Notes: a model not told the origin generated them from the letters alone. Positions 1 through 6,503 are shown, numbered from the stretch's first letter. The stretch: DNA of 11,351 bases from Gemmatimonadota bacterium (GCA_030550695.1 JAUQOX010000068.1:1083-12433); one strand, 5' to 3'. Translations and numbers: made by a program.

Positions 1-1436
1 ACCCGGCCGGATTCCCGGCGGGCGAATTGGGCTGCCCCTCGGGCGAGAACCTCCACAGCATCCAGCGAGTCCACGGAGGGAACGTCCAGGCGCGTGTTGG
101 CCAGGGTGGTCCCGGATCCCCCCTCGGAAAGGAGCACGTGGGCCTGGAGCCCGTGGGTGCCCCGGAGGAGGGTGCTCCGGACCACCACGGTCCCCGGCGG
201 TGCCGAGGGCTCCCCCGACGCGTCGGCCACGACAGCCACAAAGCCGGCCTCCCCCAGCGTCCCGGCCAATCGTGCCTGGAAAGCTCGGGCCAAGAGGGCG
301 TCTTCGCCCATGGCTTGGGGCATGGCCACAACAAAGGCGGTCCGCCCGGTCGGCACCCCCGGCGCCCGCTCCCGGGTCGGGGCCCACACGGACAGGAAGG
401 CAAACATCAGGGCAAGGGTCGCCAGCAGGGACGCCAGCCCCGCTCGCCACCCCCCGCTTTCATGCCTCCCCCGGAGGGCCGGCGCAATCGCACCGACAAG
501 CTCGTCCCTGGGACCGGGGTGGGACTCCCCGTGCTGCGGGCCGGGCGCTCCCCGGGACGGGACGGGACTTTCCCCGGGGGTGGTGGACCCATCCCGGGTT
601 TCCGGACTGCTGACGCCGGGCCCGTCTCCAGGGCCGCCCATGTCTCTCTTCCCCCCACGCGGAGCGTGTTGAGGGGCGCCGGATCGGCAAATTCCCCCCC
701 CTCGGTCCTCTTCCTCCCACTGGACCCGAAGCCGGTCGAAAAGACTCTGGGTGGCAGGCGCCGGTCGGGCTCCCTCTGCGGCCAGGGCGCTGCGGATCCC
801 CTCGTAGACCTCCACCACCCCTTTCCGGTCGCCGATGCCGGCCAGGAATTCCATCAGACGACGGGCCTCCGCCTCGCCCCCTTGCCACCATTCCCACGCT
901 TTCCGGGCCCAGAGGACCGCCTCCATGGGCTTCCCGTCCCGGGATTCCTCTTCGGCGAGCTTCCATGCCGAGGACGCGGCAGCCCTTTGCACCCCGTTCC
1001 GGGCCCGGTCGAGCCAGTGCTCGAACTGCACCGTTCCCGGCCCGTCGAAAAACCCGGGGAGCAGCTCCCCCCCGTAGAGGGCAGCCGCATCCCTCCACCT
1101 TCCTTCCTCGTGGGCCCGGAGCAGCTCGACCGCGTCGCAGGTGAGCACGGCCGAGTTCACAGACAGGGAGTTTCCCTCCGCCTGGATGGCCGCCCCTCCC
1201 AGGGATCTCCGGAGATAATAGACGGCCTGGTTGAGGCTGGAACGGGCTTGGTCCGAGCTTTTCTCGGGCCAAAAGACACCGAGGACGGTATCCCGGCCCA
1301 CGGGCCCCGAACGGGATTCCAGAGCCAGGTAGACCAGGAGCGCGAACCGCCGGGGCTGTTGGAGAACGGACTGGACGGGACGCCCCTCTTCGTTCCAAAG
1401 GCCCACCGTGCCCAAAACCGAGAGTCGATACGACAT
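1..1436 (-). CDS. Membrane-anchored BTAD/SARP-type transcriptional regulator (3' end cut by window edge)
   Basis: The frame is open from ATG 1436 to the left edge, giving 478 codons and no stop. Residues 1-95 look like an OmpR-type winged helix of the SARP class (VLGVFWPEKSSDQARSSLNQ, then AVYYLRRSLG). Residues 99-240 fit a bacterial transcriptional activation domain (BTAD) made of TPR-like helices (LLPGFFDG, FEHWLDRARN, and ending YEGIRSALAAEGARPAPATQ). Residues 245-325 are a Gly/Pro/Ser-rich linker, and 331-352 form one hydrophobic helix (LASLLATLALMFAFLSV). From 366 (AFVVAMPQ) a domain begins that recalls the degenerate TolB-like region often found C-terminal in membrane-bound BTAD proteins; that assignment is weak. 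A purine-rich site (GAGAGGGG) lies 6 bases before the ATG. The gene is divergent from the LuxR-type gene at 1565. The likely role is a DNA-binding regulator tethered to the inner membrane; target and signal are unknown. Confidence 0.85.
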   Translation of the reverse strand, partial: MSYRLSVLGTVGLWNEEGRPVQSVLQQPRRFALLVYLALESRSGPVGRDTVLGVFWPEKSSDQARSSLNQAVYYLRRSLGGAAIQAEGNSLSVNSAVLTCDAVELLRAHEEGRWRDAAALYGGELLPGFFDGPGTVQFEHWLDRARNGVQRAAASSAWKLAEEESRDGKPMEAVLWARKAWEWWQGGEAEARRLMEFLAGIGDRKGVVEVYEGIRSALAAEGARPAPATQSLFDRLRVQWEEEDRGGGICRSGAPQHAPRGGKRDMGGPGDGPGVSSPETRDGSTTPGESPVPSRGAPGPQHGESHPGPRDELVGAIAPALRGRHESGGWRAGLASLLATLALMFAFLSVWAPTRERAPGVPTGRTAFVVAMPQAMGEDALLARAFQARLAGTLGEAGFVAVVADASGEPSAPPGTVVVRSTLLRGTHGLQAHVLLSEGGSGTTLANTRLDVPSVDSLDAVEVLARGAAQFARRESGR

Positions 1437-1564
1437 AGGGGCCCCTCTCACCCACCGGGTGAGCCAGAGGTGATCCTACCGGCACCACGTTTCGGCGGTG
1501 TTGCTGCCAGAGAGGGGAGAACCCCTTCCTCTCCCCCCCCAACCTCGTTCAGGAGAAGGTGGAC
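1437..1564. promoter_or_regulatory. Divergent control region between the BTAD and LuxR-type regulator genes
   Basis: The two regulator genes point away from each other across 128 bases. A perfect palindrome with 7-base arms (CTCACCC, loop ACC, GGGTGAG) lies at 1447-1463, beside the ribosome-binding site of the minus-strand gene. A second inverted repeat (GAGAGG at 1510-1515 with CCTCTC at 1528-1533, with an inner GGGG-AGAA-CCCC hairpin) lies in the likely leader of the plus-strand gene. No convincing -35/-10 pair was found. The palindrome could be an operator for either product or an RNA hairpin; the sequence cannot decide. Confidence 0.4.
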
Positions 1565-2098
1565 ATGCAAGCGACCGTTGTAAACGCCGCCCGTCGGTCT
1601 TTCTCCTACTCCACCGGGGCATCCCCCTCCGCGTGGCGCCCACCGGCGGATCGCCTGTGGGAGGTCCTCGGCCAGGCCCTCGACGGCCTGGGCTCCACCG
1701 GGGTAGCCTCCCTGCGGGAAGCTGACCGCCCGGGCCCTCACGTGGTGGTCCTCCTGGTGAGGGACGATGGCTTTTCCCTTCCCCGGGATCCCCGCCACCC
1801 CTGGGGTCTCCTCTGCGACCGGGAGGGAGAGGACCCCCAAGAGCTGTTTCGAGCCGACGAACTGCGCTCCCGTTACGGCCTCACCCGCCGGGAGGTGGAA
1901 GTGGTCCGCCTCTTGGCCGACCGGCTGCCCACCCGGGAGATCGCCAGACGGCTGGGGATCTCTCTCAACACAGCCCGACGCCATAGCGAGAGCATCCTTC
2001 GAAAACTGGCGGTGCGGAGCCGCCACGACATCCGGGACAGCCTCCTCGCCGGCAAGACCGGGCTTCCCCCCCGGAGCGACGAAGGGAGGTCCCGATGA
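1565..2098 (+). CDS. LuxR/FixJ-type helix-turn-helix transcriptional regulator without a receiver domain
   Basis: This is a 177-residue protein. Residues 103-162 form a typical LuxR C-terminal HTH: YGLTRREVEVVRLLADRLPT, then REIARRLGISLNTARRHSES with the recognition helix, then ILRKLAVRSR. The first 100 residues do not look like a receiver domain: there is no acidic pocket, no phosphoacceptor Asp in context and no K-P turn. The stretch HVVVLLVRDDGF may be a beta strand of a small sensory or dimerisation domain that I do not recognise. The ATG at 1565 is preferred over the in-frame GTG at 1559 because AGGAG at 1551-1555 is 9 bases from the ATG but only 3 from the GTG. It is divergent from the BTAD gene and heads the plus-strand run. 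It could be a local regulator of the genes that follow, but that is inference. Confidence 0.82.
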   Translation: MQATVVNAARRSFSYSTGASPSAWRPPADRLWEVLGQALDGLGSTGVASLREADRPGPHVVVLLVRDDGFSLPRDPRHPWGLLCDREGEDPQELFRADELRSRYGLTRREVEVVRLLADRLPTREIARRLGISLNTARRHSESILRKLAVRSRHDIRDSLLAGKTGLPPRSDEGRSR

Positions 2099-2268
2099 GT
2101 CCTTCCTTCAGACCCCTCGGCGCCGTCGGACGTTGGCCCTACAGAACGGCGGAACACGTTGACGCGGTGAAAGGGGATCCCTCGAACACCAAAGTAGGCC
2201 GAGGTTTTCCCCAGGGGCAAGGGGAACCTGGCGACCCCCTACCACCTAAGGCTGGAAAGGAGACCATG
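2099..2268 (+). promoter_or_regulatory. Leader region of the PYP-like gene with a G-tract hairpin
   Basis: This 170-base stretch is open in frame from ATG 2095 into the next gene, but I read it as non-coding: third positions are far less G+C-biased than in the neighbours, and rare codons (AGA, CTA, CCA, GTA) cluster here. It contains an imperfect hairpin, GGTTTTCCCC (2203-2212) against GGGGAACC (2221-2228) with a two-base bulge. A strong AAGGAG at 2257-2262 precedes the start. TTGACG at 2159-2164 resembles a -35 box but no matching -10 was found. Confidence 0.35.
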
Positions 2269-2682
2269 ATGAGCCCGGAGGAATCCACGTTCCAGGGGGA
2301 GGTGGTTCCCCAGGAGACCTGGTGCCCGCTGAGCGACGATGCCCTGGCGTTGCTCCCCTATACCTTCCTCGGCCTCAATCCCGACGGTTTCATTCTTCGG
2401 GCCGAAGGGCAGACCCCCGGGGGGCCTAGCTTGGCCCACCGGAAGGTCATCGGGGCCCAGTTCTTTTCGGATCTCTTTCGGGGTCCCCAAGCCGAAGAGG
2501 CCCTGGCCCGATACAAAGCCATGGCCCGTTCCACGGCGGATGACCGCTTCGTGACTCCCTTGCGGTTCGTCAGGGACGGGGAGGAGCGATTCGTGGAGCT
2601 GATCTTCACCTACTACGCCTCGGTAGGGCTCGGTTTTGTGCTCCTCCGGGAACCGGCGAAAAGCCGTCCCCTGGGGGGATAG
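2269..2682 (+). CDS. Small PAS protein resembling photoactive yellow protein, lacking the chromophore cysteine
   Basis: This is a 137-residue cytoplasmic protein with no signal or membrane segment. Residues 24-128 read as a single PAS fold of the photoactive yellow protein (PYP) type: LPYTFLGLNPDGFILRAEG, then KVIGAQFFSDLF, then RFVTPLRF and the final strand GLGFVLLRE. From recalled PYP of Halorhodospira, the stretch from ILQY to VIGKNFF aligns without gaps to ILRA...VIGAQFF. In that alignment the chromophore-binding Cys69 falls on Gly72, Tyr42 on Ala45 and Glu46 on Thr49. It should therefore not bind p-coumarate as PYP does. The start is ATG 2269 (6 bases from AAGGAG); the adjacent ATG 2266 is possible, and a start at 2095 overlapping the previous stop is less likely. 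It lies 130 bases before a histidine kinase gene and may feed a signal into it, or sense another ligand or redox state; both are inference. Confidence 0.75.
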   Translation: MSPEESTFQGEVVPQETWCPLSDDALALLPYTFLGLNPDGFILRAEGQTPGGPSLAHRKVIGAQFFSDLFRGPQAEEALARYKAMARSTADDRFVTPLRFVRDGEERFVELIFTYYASVGLGFVLLREPAKSRPLGG

Positions 2683-2812
2683 AAGCCGTCCCTGGCGAAA
2701 CCGACAGCCTTTCCTTACCCTTGCCCCGCGGACGGGGGGGCGGTTCTTTTGCCGCTTCGGCCCAAAAGCCCCCCGCGTCGCTGCCATCTTTCCCCGGCCG
2801 GGGCAAGGGATC
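2683..2812 (+). promoter_or_regulatory. Structured leader of the histidine kinase gene with a ribosome-site-masking inverted repeat
   Basis: An 11-base perfect inverted repeat pairs CCCTTGCCCCG (2718-2728) with CGGGGCAAGGG (2799-2809). The right arm covers the AAGGG that serves as ribosome-binding site for ATG 2813. Between the arms is a second hairpin, CTTTTG (2746-2751) with CAAAAG (2763-2768). Two competing stems share the same bases: CCCCG-CGGA-CGGGG at 2724-2737 and the palindrome CCCCGGCCGGGG at 2792-2803. Such mutually exclusive pairings are typical of leaders controlling translation, but G+C-rich DNA raises the chance rate. Confidence 0.45.
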
Positions 2813-4345
2813 ATGCGCCTCAGCACCCGTCTTCTCCTACCCCTGCTGGCTGCCATCACGGCGGTGATGGCCGTCTTTGCCTGGTGGGCCCAGAAGCGGC
2901 GGGAGAGCACCATGCTGGCCGAGGCCCGGCGCGAAACCGAGGCTTTCGCCACCGCCTTCGGGGTGGCCTTGGAGGGGGCTTTCCGGCATTCGGACCCCGA
3001 GCAGGTTCAGGAGCTGGTCGATCGCTTGAGCCAAGAACCCAGTGTTTACGCCGTGCTGGTGTACGACACCCTGGGGGTGGTCCTGTTTGCCTCCCGCAGC
3101 CTGCCGCTCCTCGATGCTCCGCCCCTCGGGTTGGTTCGGCAGGCCCTGGCCACGGACGGGCGGGTGTCTTTGGAGCGGAAGATCTGGGACGAGGAGGTCT
3201 ATTCGGTGCTACGCCCCTTCCGGGGCGAAGACGGGGCTGTGGTGGGGGTCTACGAAGTGGCCCAGCCTCTGGTGCCTATCCGGGCTGAAGTGGCCCGGAC
3301 CCGCCAGCGGTTCCTCCTCAACACCTTCGTGCTTCTGGTGGCGGTGGCGGGGCTCACCTCATGGCTGGTCCGGAGGTTGGTTTCCCGCCCGCTGGAGCGG
3401 TTTTCCCGAGCCGTGGAATCCTTGGGGAGCGGCGACCTTTCCCACCGCATCCAAGAGGAGCTCTCCACGGGAGAGCTGGCGGAAGTGGCCCGGCAGCTCA
3501 ACCGCATGGCCGACCGCTTGGAGGCCGCCCGTAAGGAACTCTTGGCGGAGTCCGAAGAGCGGGTCGCCCTGGAACGACGGCTCCAGGCTTCGGAGCGGCT
3601 AGCAGCTGTGGGAAACCTGGCGGCCCGGCTGGCCCATGAGATCGCCGCTCCCCTGCATGTGATCCGAGGGCGGGCCGACCTGCTCCTCAAGGGGGACCGG
3701 GGACCCGAGGATCGGGCCCGCCAGCTCCGGATCATCGTAGAACAGATCGACCGGATCACCGTCATCGTCCGGAACCTGTTGAGCTTTGCCCGGAGGCCCG
3801 AGCCCCGCATCCAACGAGTAGACCTCGCGGCACTCCTGACGTCGGTGTTGGAGTTTCTGGAGCCGGAGCTGCGAAGGGCGGGGATCGAGCTGGAGTGGAA
3901 CTCCGAGCCTGCCCCGATGGTGGAGGGAGATCCGGACCTCCTGTTTCAGGTGTTCACGAACCTGCTCCTCAATGCCGTCCAGGCCATGGAGGAGCAGGAC
4001 GGCGGGCGGCGGCTGCTTGCCGTCCATCTGGAGAACGATCCCCTTTCCCCTCCCGGGGAAAAGGCGCGCTGGGTGAGGGTTCGGGTCGAGGATACGGGGC
4101 CGGGCATTCCCGAGGAACTGTTGCCCTCCATCTTCGAGCCCTTCGTCACCACGAAGCGGGGTGCTGCGGGGACGGGGCTCGGTCTGGCCGTAGCCAAGGC
4201 GGCGGTGGAGCAGATGGGGGGGGTGTTGGTGGCGGAAAACCTGCCTTTCCCGCCGGAGACCGTGGGTCGGGAGGGGCGGAAGTGGAGGGGGGCCCGGTTC
4301 AGCGTGGTGCTGAAGGCCGCCAAAGGAGGAGGGGAGCTTGGCTGA
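2813..4345 (+). CDS. NtrB-like membrane sensor histidine kinase (HAMP, HisKA, HATPase)
   Basis: This is a 510-residue inner-membrane kinase. Helix 1 is at 6-25 (RLLLPLLAAITAVMAVFAWW), followed by a periplasmic sensor segment at about 27-165 of unrecognised fold. Helix 2 is at 168-187, then a HAMP linker (about 188-240, RPLERFSRAVESLGSGDLSHRI) and a short coiled coil. The dimerisation/phosphoacceptor helix contains AHEIAAPLHVI with His275; the usual Asn of HEIxNP is Ala, as in some NtrB-like kinases. The ATP-binding domain has an N box (FTNLLLNAVQAM, 381-392), G1 (DTGPGIP, 427-433), F box (IFEPFVTTK, 440-448) and G2 (GTGLGL, 453-458). ATG 2813 is chosen because it directly precedes helix 1 and follows AAGGG. 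The stop overlaps the start of the activator gene, so the two products are surely partners. The signal is unknown; the periplasmic domain suggests an envelope or small-molecule cue. Confidence 0.9.
   Translation: MRLSTRLLLPLLAAITAVMAVFAWWAQKRRESTMLAEARRETEAFATAFGVALEGAFRHSDPEQVQELVDRLSQEPSVYAVLVYDTLGVVLFASRSLPLLDAPPLGLVRQALATDGRVSLERKIWDEEVYSVLRPFRGEDGAVVGVYEVAQPLVPIRAEVARTRQRFLLNTFVLLVAVAGLTSWLVRRLVSRPLERFSRAVESLGSGDLSHRIQEELSTGELAEVARQLNRMADRLEAARKELLAESEERVALERRLQASERLAAVGNLAARLAHEIAAPLHVIRGRADLLLKGDRGPEDRARQLRIIVEQIDRITVIVRNLLSFARRPEPRIQRVDLAALLTSVLEFLEPELRRAGIELEWNSEPAPMVEGDPDLLFQVFTNLLLNAVQAMEEQDGGRRLLAVHLENDPLSPPGEKARWVRVRVEDTGPGIPEELLPSIFEPFVTTKRGAAGTGLGLAVAKAAVEQMGGVLVAENLPFPPETVGREGRKWRGARFSVVLKAAKGGGELG
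4324..4340 (+). promoter_or_regulatory. Strong ribosome-binding site deciding a TTG start
   Basis: AGGAGGAGGGGAG sits at 4324-4336, just before TTG 4338-4340 and inside the last codons of the kinase gene. The AGGAGG core is 8 bases from the TTG. No ATG or GTG exists in this frame before the conserved receiver strand LIVLVEDD, so this site fixes the start of the activator gene. Confidence 0.8.
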
Positions 4346-5732
4346 ACTCATCGTGCTGGTGGAAGACGACCGGGAACTCCGGGGGTTCCTGGGCGAGGTC
4401 CTGGAATCGGCCGGCTATCGGGTTGCTGCCTTCGGAGACGGCTGGCGTGCCCTTCAGGCCCTGGAGTCGTCGGCGGCCGAAGTTGACCTGGTGATCACCG
4501 ACCTCCGTATGCCCGGCCTTTCCGGTGAAGAACTGCTGGATCAGGTACGTCGCCTGCGGCCCGAGATTCACGTCATCGTCATCACCGCCTTCGGGTCCAT
4601 CGATTCGGCCATTGCCCTGGTCAAGGCCGGCGCCTACGACTATCTCACCAAGCCCTTCGGCTCGGACGAACTTCTGCTCTCGGTGGAAAGGGCCCTGGAG
4701 GCGAGCCGCCTTCGTAGACAGTTGGCCGAGGCGCGGCGGGGTGCCCTGGTGAATTTCCCGGGCCTGGTGGCGGTGAGCCGGCCCATGGTCCAGCTCCGGG
4801 AGATCGTCGGAAGGATTGCCGTTTCGCCTTTCCCCGTCCTCATTACCGGGGAAACCGGAACGGGAAAGGAGCTGGTGGCCCGAGCCATTCACCATGCCTC
4901 GGGGCGGAAGGCCTTCGTGGCGGTGAACTGTGCGGCGCTCCCGGAGAACCTGCTGGAATCAGAGCTTTTCGGGCACGAGAAGGGGGCCTTCACCGGAGCC
5001 GACCGGGACAAACCCGGGCTCTTCGAGGAGGCTGACGGAGGCACCCTGTTCCTGGACGAGGTGGGCGAGCTGCCCCGGTCCCTGCAACCCAAGCTGCTCC
5101 GGGCCCTGGAAGAGGGGGAGATCCGCAGGGTGGGAGCCCTGCGCCCCCGCCGCGTGGATGTGCGGGTAGTGGCAGCGACCAACCGGGACCTGGAGCGGGA
5201 GGTCGAGGAGGGAAGGTTCCGCGAAGACCTCTACTGGCGCTTGAACGTGGTGGCCCTCCACGTTCCGCCCCTCCGGGAGCGGTTGGAAGACATCCCGGTG
5301 TTGGCCCAGTACTTCCTCGAGAGGGCCGTCGGTCGGGAGGGCTCGGGATCCACAGCGGCGGGCGGCCCTGAAGGTGCCTTCGGCCTGAGTTCGGAGGCCC
5401 TTGCCCTCCTGAAGGCCTACCCCTGGCCGGGCAACGTGAGGGAGCTGCGGAATGCTCTGGAGGGGGCCGTAGCTCTCACGGGGAAGAGCTGGATCGAGGC
5501 GGCGGATCTCCCCGCCCGGATCCGGGACACCGCTGTTGGCCTTGCCAAGGTGGCGGGAGCCGCTGAGCATCGGCTTTCCCTGCGGGAGCTGGAGCGGGAG
5601 TACATCCTCGAGGTCCTGCGCCAGGTGGCCGGGAACAAGAGCCGGGCAGCGGAGATCCTGGGGATGGACCGGAAGACCCTGTACCGGAAGCTGGCGGAAT
5701 ACCGGCTGGAGGGGGACGAGGCAGAGACTTGA
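4338..5732 (+). CDS. NtrC-family sigma-54-dependent response regulator
   Basis: This is a 464-residue cytoplasmic activator. The receiver domain (1-120) has the acidic pocket E9-D10-D11, phosphoacceptor Asp55 (LVITDLRMPG), a Thr at 83 and Lys105 (LTKPF). The AAA+ domain (about 140-380) has Walker A GETGTGKE (171-178), an intact GAFTGA sigma-54 contact loop (216-221), Walker B GGTLFLDEVGEL (234-245), arginine-finger region RFREDLYWRLNVV (293-305) and sensor II WPGNVREL. A Fis-type HTH ends the protein (VAGNKSRAAEILGMDRKTLY, 430-449). The start is TTG 4338, inside the kinase frame: AGGAGG at 4324-4329 is 8 bases upstream and the receiver fold begins immediately, so no later start is possible. 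The 8-base overlap implies translational coupling with the kinase. Phosphorylation of Asp55 by that kinase should license ATP-driven opening of sigma-54 promoters; a candidate lies about 240 bases past its stop. Confidence 0.94.
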   Translation: MAELIVLVEDDRELRGFLGEVLESAGYRVAAFGDGWRALQALESSAAEVDLVITDLRMPGLSGEELLDQVRRLRPEIHVIVITAFGSIDSAIALVKAGAYDYLTKPFGSDELLLSVERALEASRLRRQLAEARRGALVNFPGLVAVSRPMVQLREIVGRIAVSPFPVLITGETGTGKELVARAIHHASGRKAFVAVNCAALPENLLESELFGHEKGAFTGADRDKPGLFEEADGGTLFLDEVGELPRSLQPKLLRALEEGEIRRVGALRPRRVDVRVVAATNRDLEREVEEGRFREDLYWRLNVVALHVPPLRERLEDIPVLAQYFLERAVGREGSGSTAAGGPEGAFGLSSEALALLKAYPWPGNVRELRNALEGAVALTGKSWIEAADLPARIRDTAVGLAKVAGAAEHRLSLRELEREYILEVLRQVAGNKSRAAEILGMDRKTLYRKLAEYRLEGDEAET

Positions 5733-5739
5733 GGGAAAG

Positions 5740-5756
5740 TGTGGCATCCTGCCACA
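5740..5756. promoter_or_regulatory. Perfect palindrome, candidate binding site (UAS) of the NtrC-like activator
   Basis: TGTGGCA-TCC-TGCCACA has 7-base perfect arms centred on 5748, 8 bases after the activator stop. It is not followed by a T-run, so it is a poor intrinsic terminator. Its centre lies about 235 bases upstream of the start predicted from the -24/-12 element at 5958, within the usual reach of sigma-54 enhancers. Dyads of this size suit Fis-type HTH dimers. I found no second exact copy in the window. Assignment as an enhancer is inference. Confidence 0.45.
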
Positions 5757-5957
5757 GGGTGGGGCGCCAATCCACATCCGCCACCGTTCGATCCCTGCTG
5801 GCCTCTCCGGCCGGAGCGGCCTCACCAGAAGGGGCGCCGCCGCCGAGGCAGGGTTTGCCCGAGTGGCGTATCTTTTAGCCTTCTGCGGCTTTCCGGGGGC
5901 TAAGACGGAGCCCCACGTCGAATCTGGCGAGAGGTGCGGCGCAGGGTGGGTTGGCCT

Positions 5958-5973
5958 TGGCCCGGTCTTTGCC
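5958..5973 (+). promoter_or_regulatory. Sigma-54 (-24/-12) promoter candidate for the Usp-Pal-PBP genes
   Basis: TGGCCCGGTCTTTGCC matches the sigma-54 consensus TGGCACG-N4-TTGCW at all but two positions, with GG and GC exactly ten bases apart and a pyrimidine (T) just before TGG. Transcription would begin near 5984, leaving about 46 bases of leader before ATG 6030. The neighbouring gene encodes an activator with the GAFTGA loop needed for this type of promoter. A chance match in an 11 kb G+C-rich window is possible, but its place in the right gap and orientation adds weight. Confidence 0.6.
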
Positions 5974-6029
5974 TTCGGGTGGAGACCGAGAACGAAAACC
6001 GACCCCTGAGCGGTGGTTTCCTTGGGCGC

Positions 6030-6467
6030 ATGATCCTCGTCGGCGTGGACTTCCAGGAGGGTTCCTGGGTGGCCCTGAACCGTGCCCGGGAGCTTTCCCG
6101 CATGACGGGTCTCCCCGTGGAAGTGCTCCATGTTACGGGTTACGGCGAGAGCCCGGATTGGAAGCCGGACCCGGGCCAGGTGGAATGGTTGGAGAAGGCG
6201 GGGCTTTCCCCGTCGGAAGTGAAGACCCGTTCCGGGGTCCCCTGGGTGGAACTGGTGCGTTACGCCCGGGAGCGGGGGGCTTTCCTGATCGTCGCTGGGC
6301 GGCACGGGGGTATGGCCTTCCAGCCCGCCTACCTGGGGTCCACCGCCTACCGTTTGGCCACCAGCGCGCCGGACCCTGTTCTTCTGGTCAGCGCGGCCCC
6401 GGAAGTCTTGGGCGAAGGGGGACTGGCCAGGGTAGGGAGGTCGGCCCTCGGAGGCCAACGTCTGTGA
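6030..6467 (+). CDS. Universal stress protein (UspA) family, ATP-binding type
   Basis: This is a 145-residue cytoplasmic single-domain protein, the usual Usp length. The first strand MILVGVDFQEG matches the Usp opening with the nucleotide-contacting Asp at 7, then helix SWVALNRARELSRMTGLPVE and strand VLHVTGY. The second half has the ATP-binding signature G-2X-G-9X-G(S/T): Gly90-Arg-His-Gly93, nine residues, then Gly103-Ser104-Thr105, followed by the last strand PDPVLLV. The loss of the Usp core after about residue 121 is normal; the tail 122-145 is unconserved. ATG 6030 is chosen because the fold begins there; the ribosome site before it is weak. It is the first gene after the sigma-54 element at 5958 and lies 106 bases before the Pal-like gene. 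ATP-binding Usp proteins commonly modulate stress survival; the exact partner is unknown. Confidence 0.85.
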   Translation: MILVGVDFQEGSWVALNRARELSRMTGLPVEVLHVTGYGESPDWKPDPGQVEWLEKAGLSPSEVKTRSGVPWVELVRYARERGAFLIVAGRHGGMAFQPAYLGSTAYRLATSAPDPVLLVSAAPEVLGEGGLARVGRSALGGQRL

Positions 6468-6503
6468 AGGAAGACTCGGCCCTGTTTTTTGTTCCTTTCG
6501 GCT

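Larger units (their letters stand above)
5733..6029 (+). promoter_or_regulatory. 297-base gap between activator and Usp genes holding the putative sigma-54 control region
   Basis: Besides the palindrome at 5740-5756 and the -24/-12 element at 5958-5973 (listed separately), it contains the palindrome CTCCGGCCGGAG (5805-5816), extended by GGCC on each side past one mismatch. It also has a stem TTTTAGCC (5873-5880) with GGCTAAGA (5898-5905, one G-U). No gene was found in it. Confidence 0.5.

Noticed and set aside
460..1542. 360-codon minus-strand frame overlapping the BTAD gene
   Set aside because: It is in another frame of the same strand. Its product is Gly/Arg/Pro-rich without motifs, whereas the frame from 1436 shows clear winged-helix and BTAD signatures.
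27..1583. 518-codon open frame on the plus strand
   Set aside because: It is the codon-aligned antisense of the BTAD gene (frame ending at ATG 1436). Its product is Pro/Gly/Arg-rich low-complexity sequence with no domain; long antisense frames are expected in G+C-rich DNA.
2159..2187. TTGACG as a sigma-70 -35 box before the PYP-like gene
   Set aside because: No acceptable -10 hexamer is found 16-18 bases downstream.
6485..6491. T-run after the Usp gene as an intrinsic terminator
   Set aside because: No G+C-rich stem directly precedes the six T's; the only local stem (AAGGAA with TTCCTT) encloses them instead.
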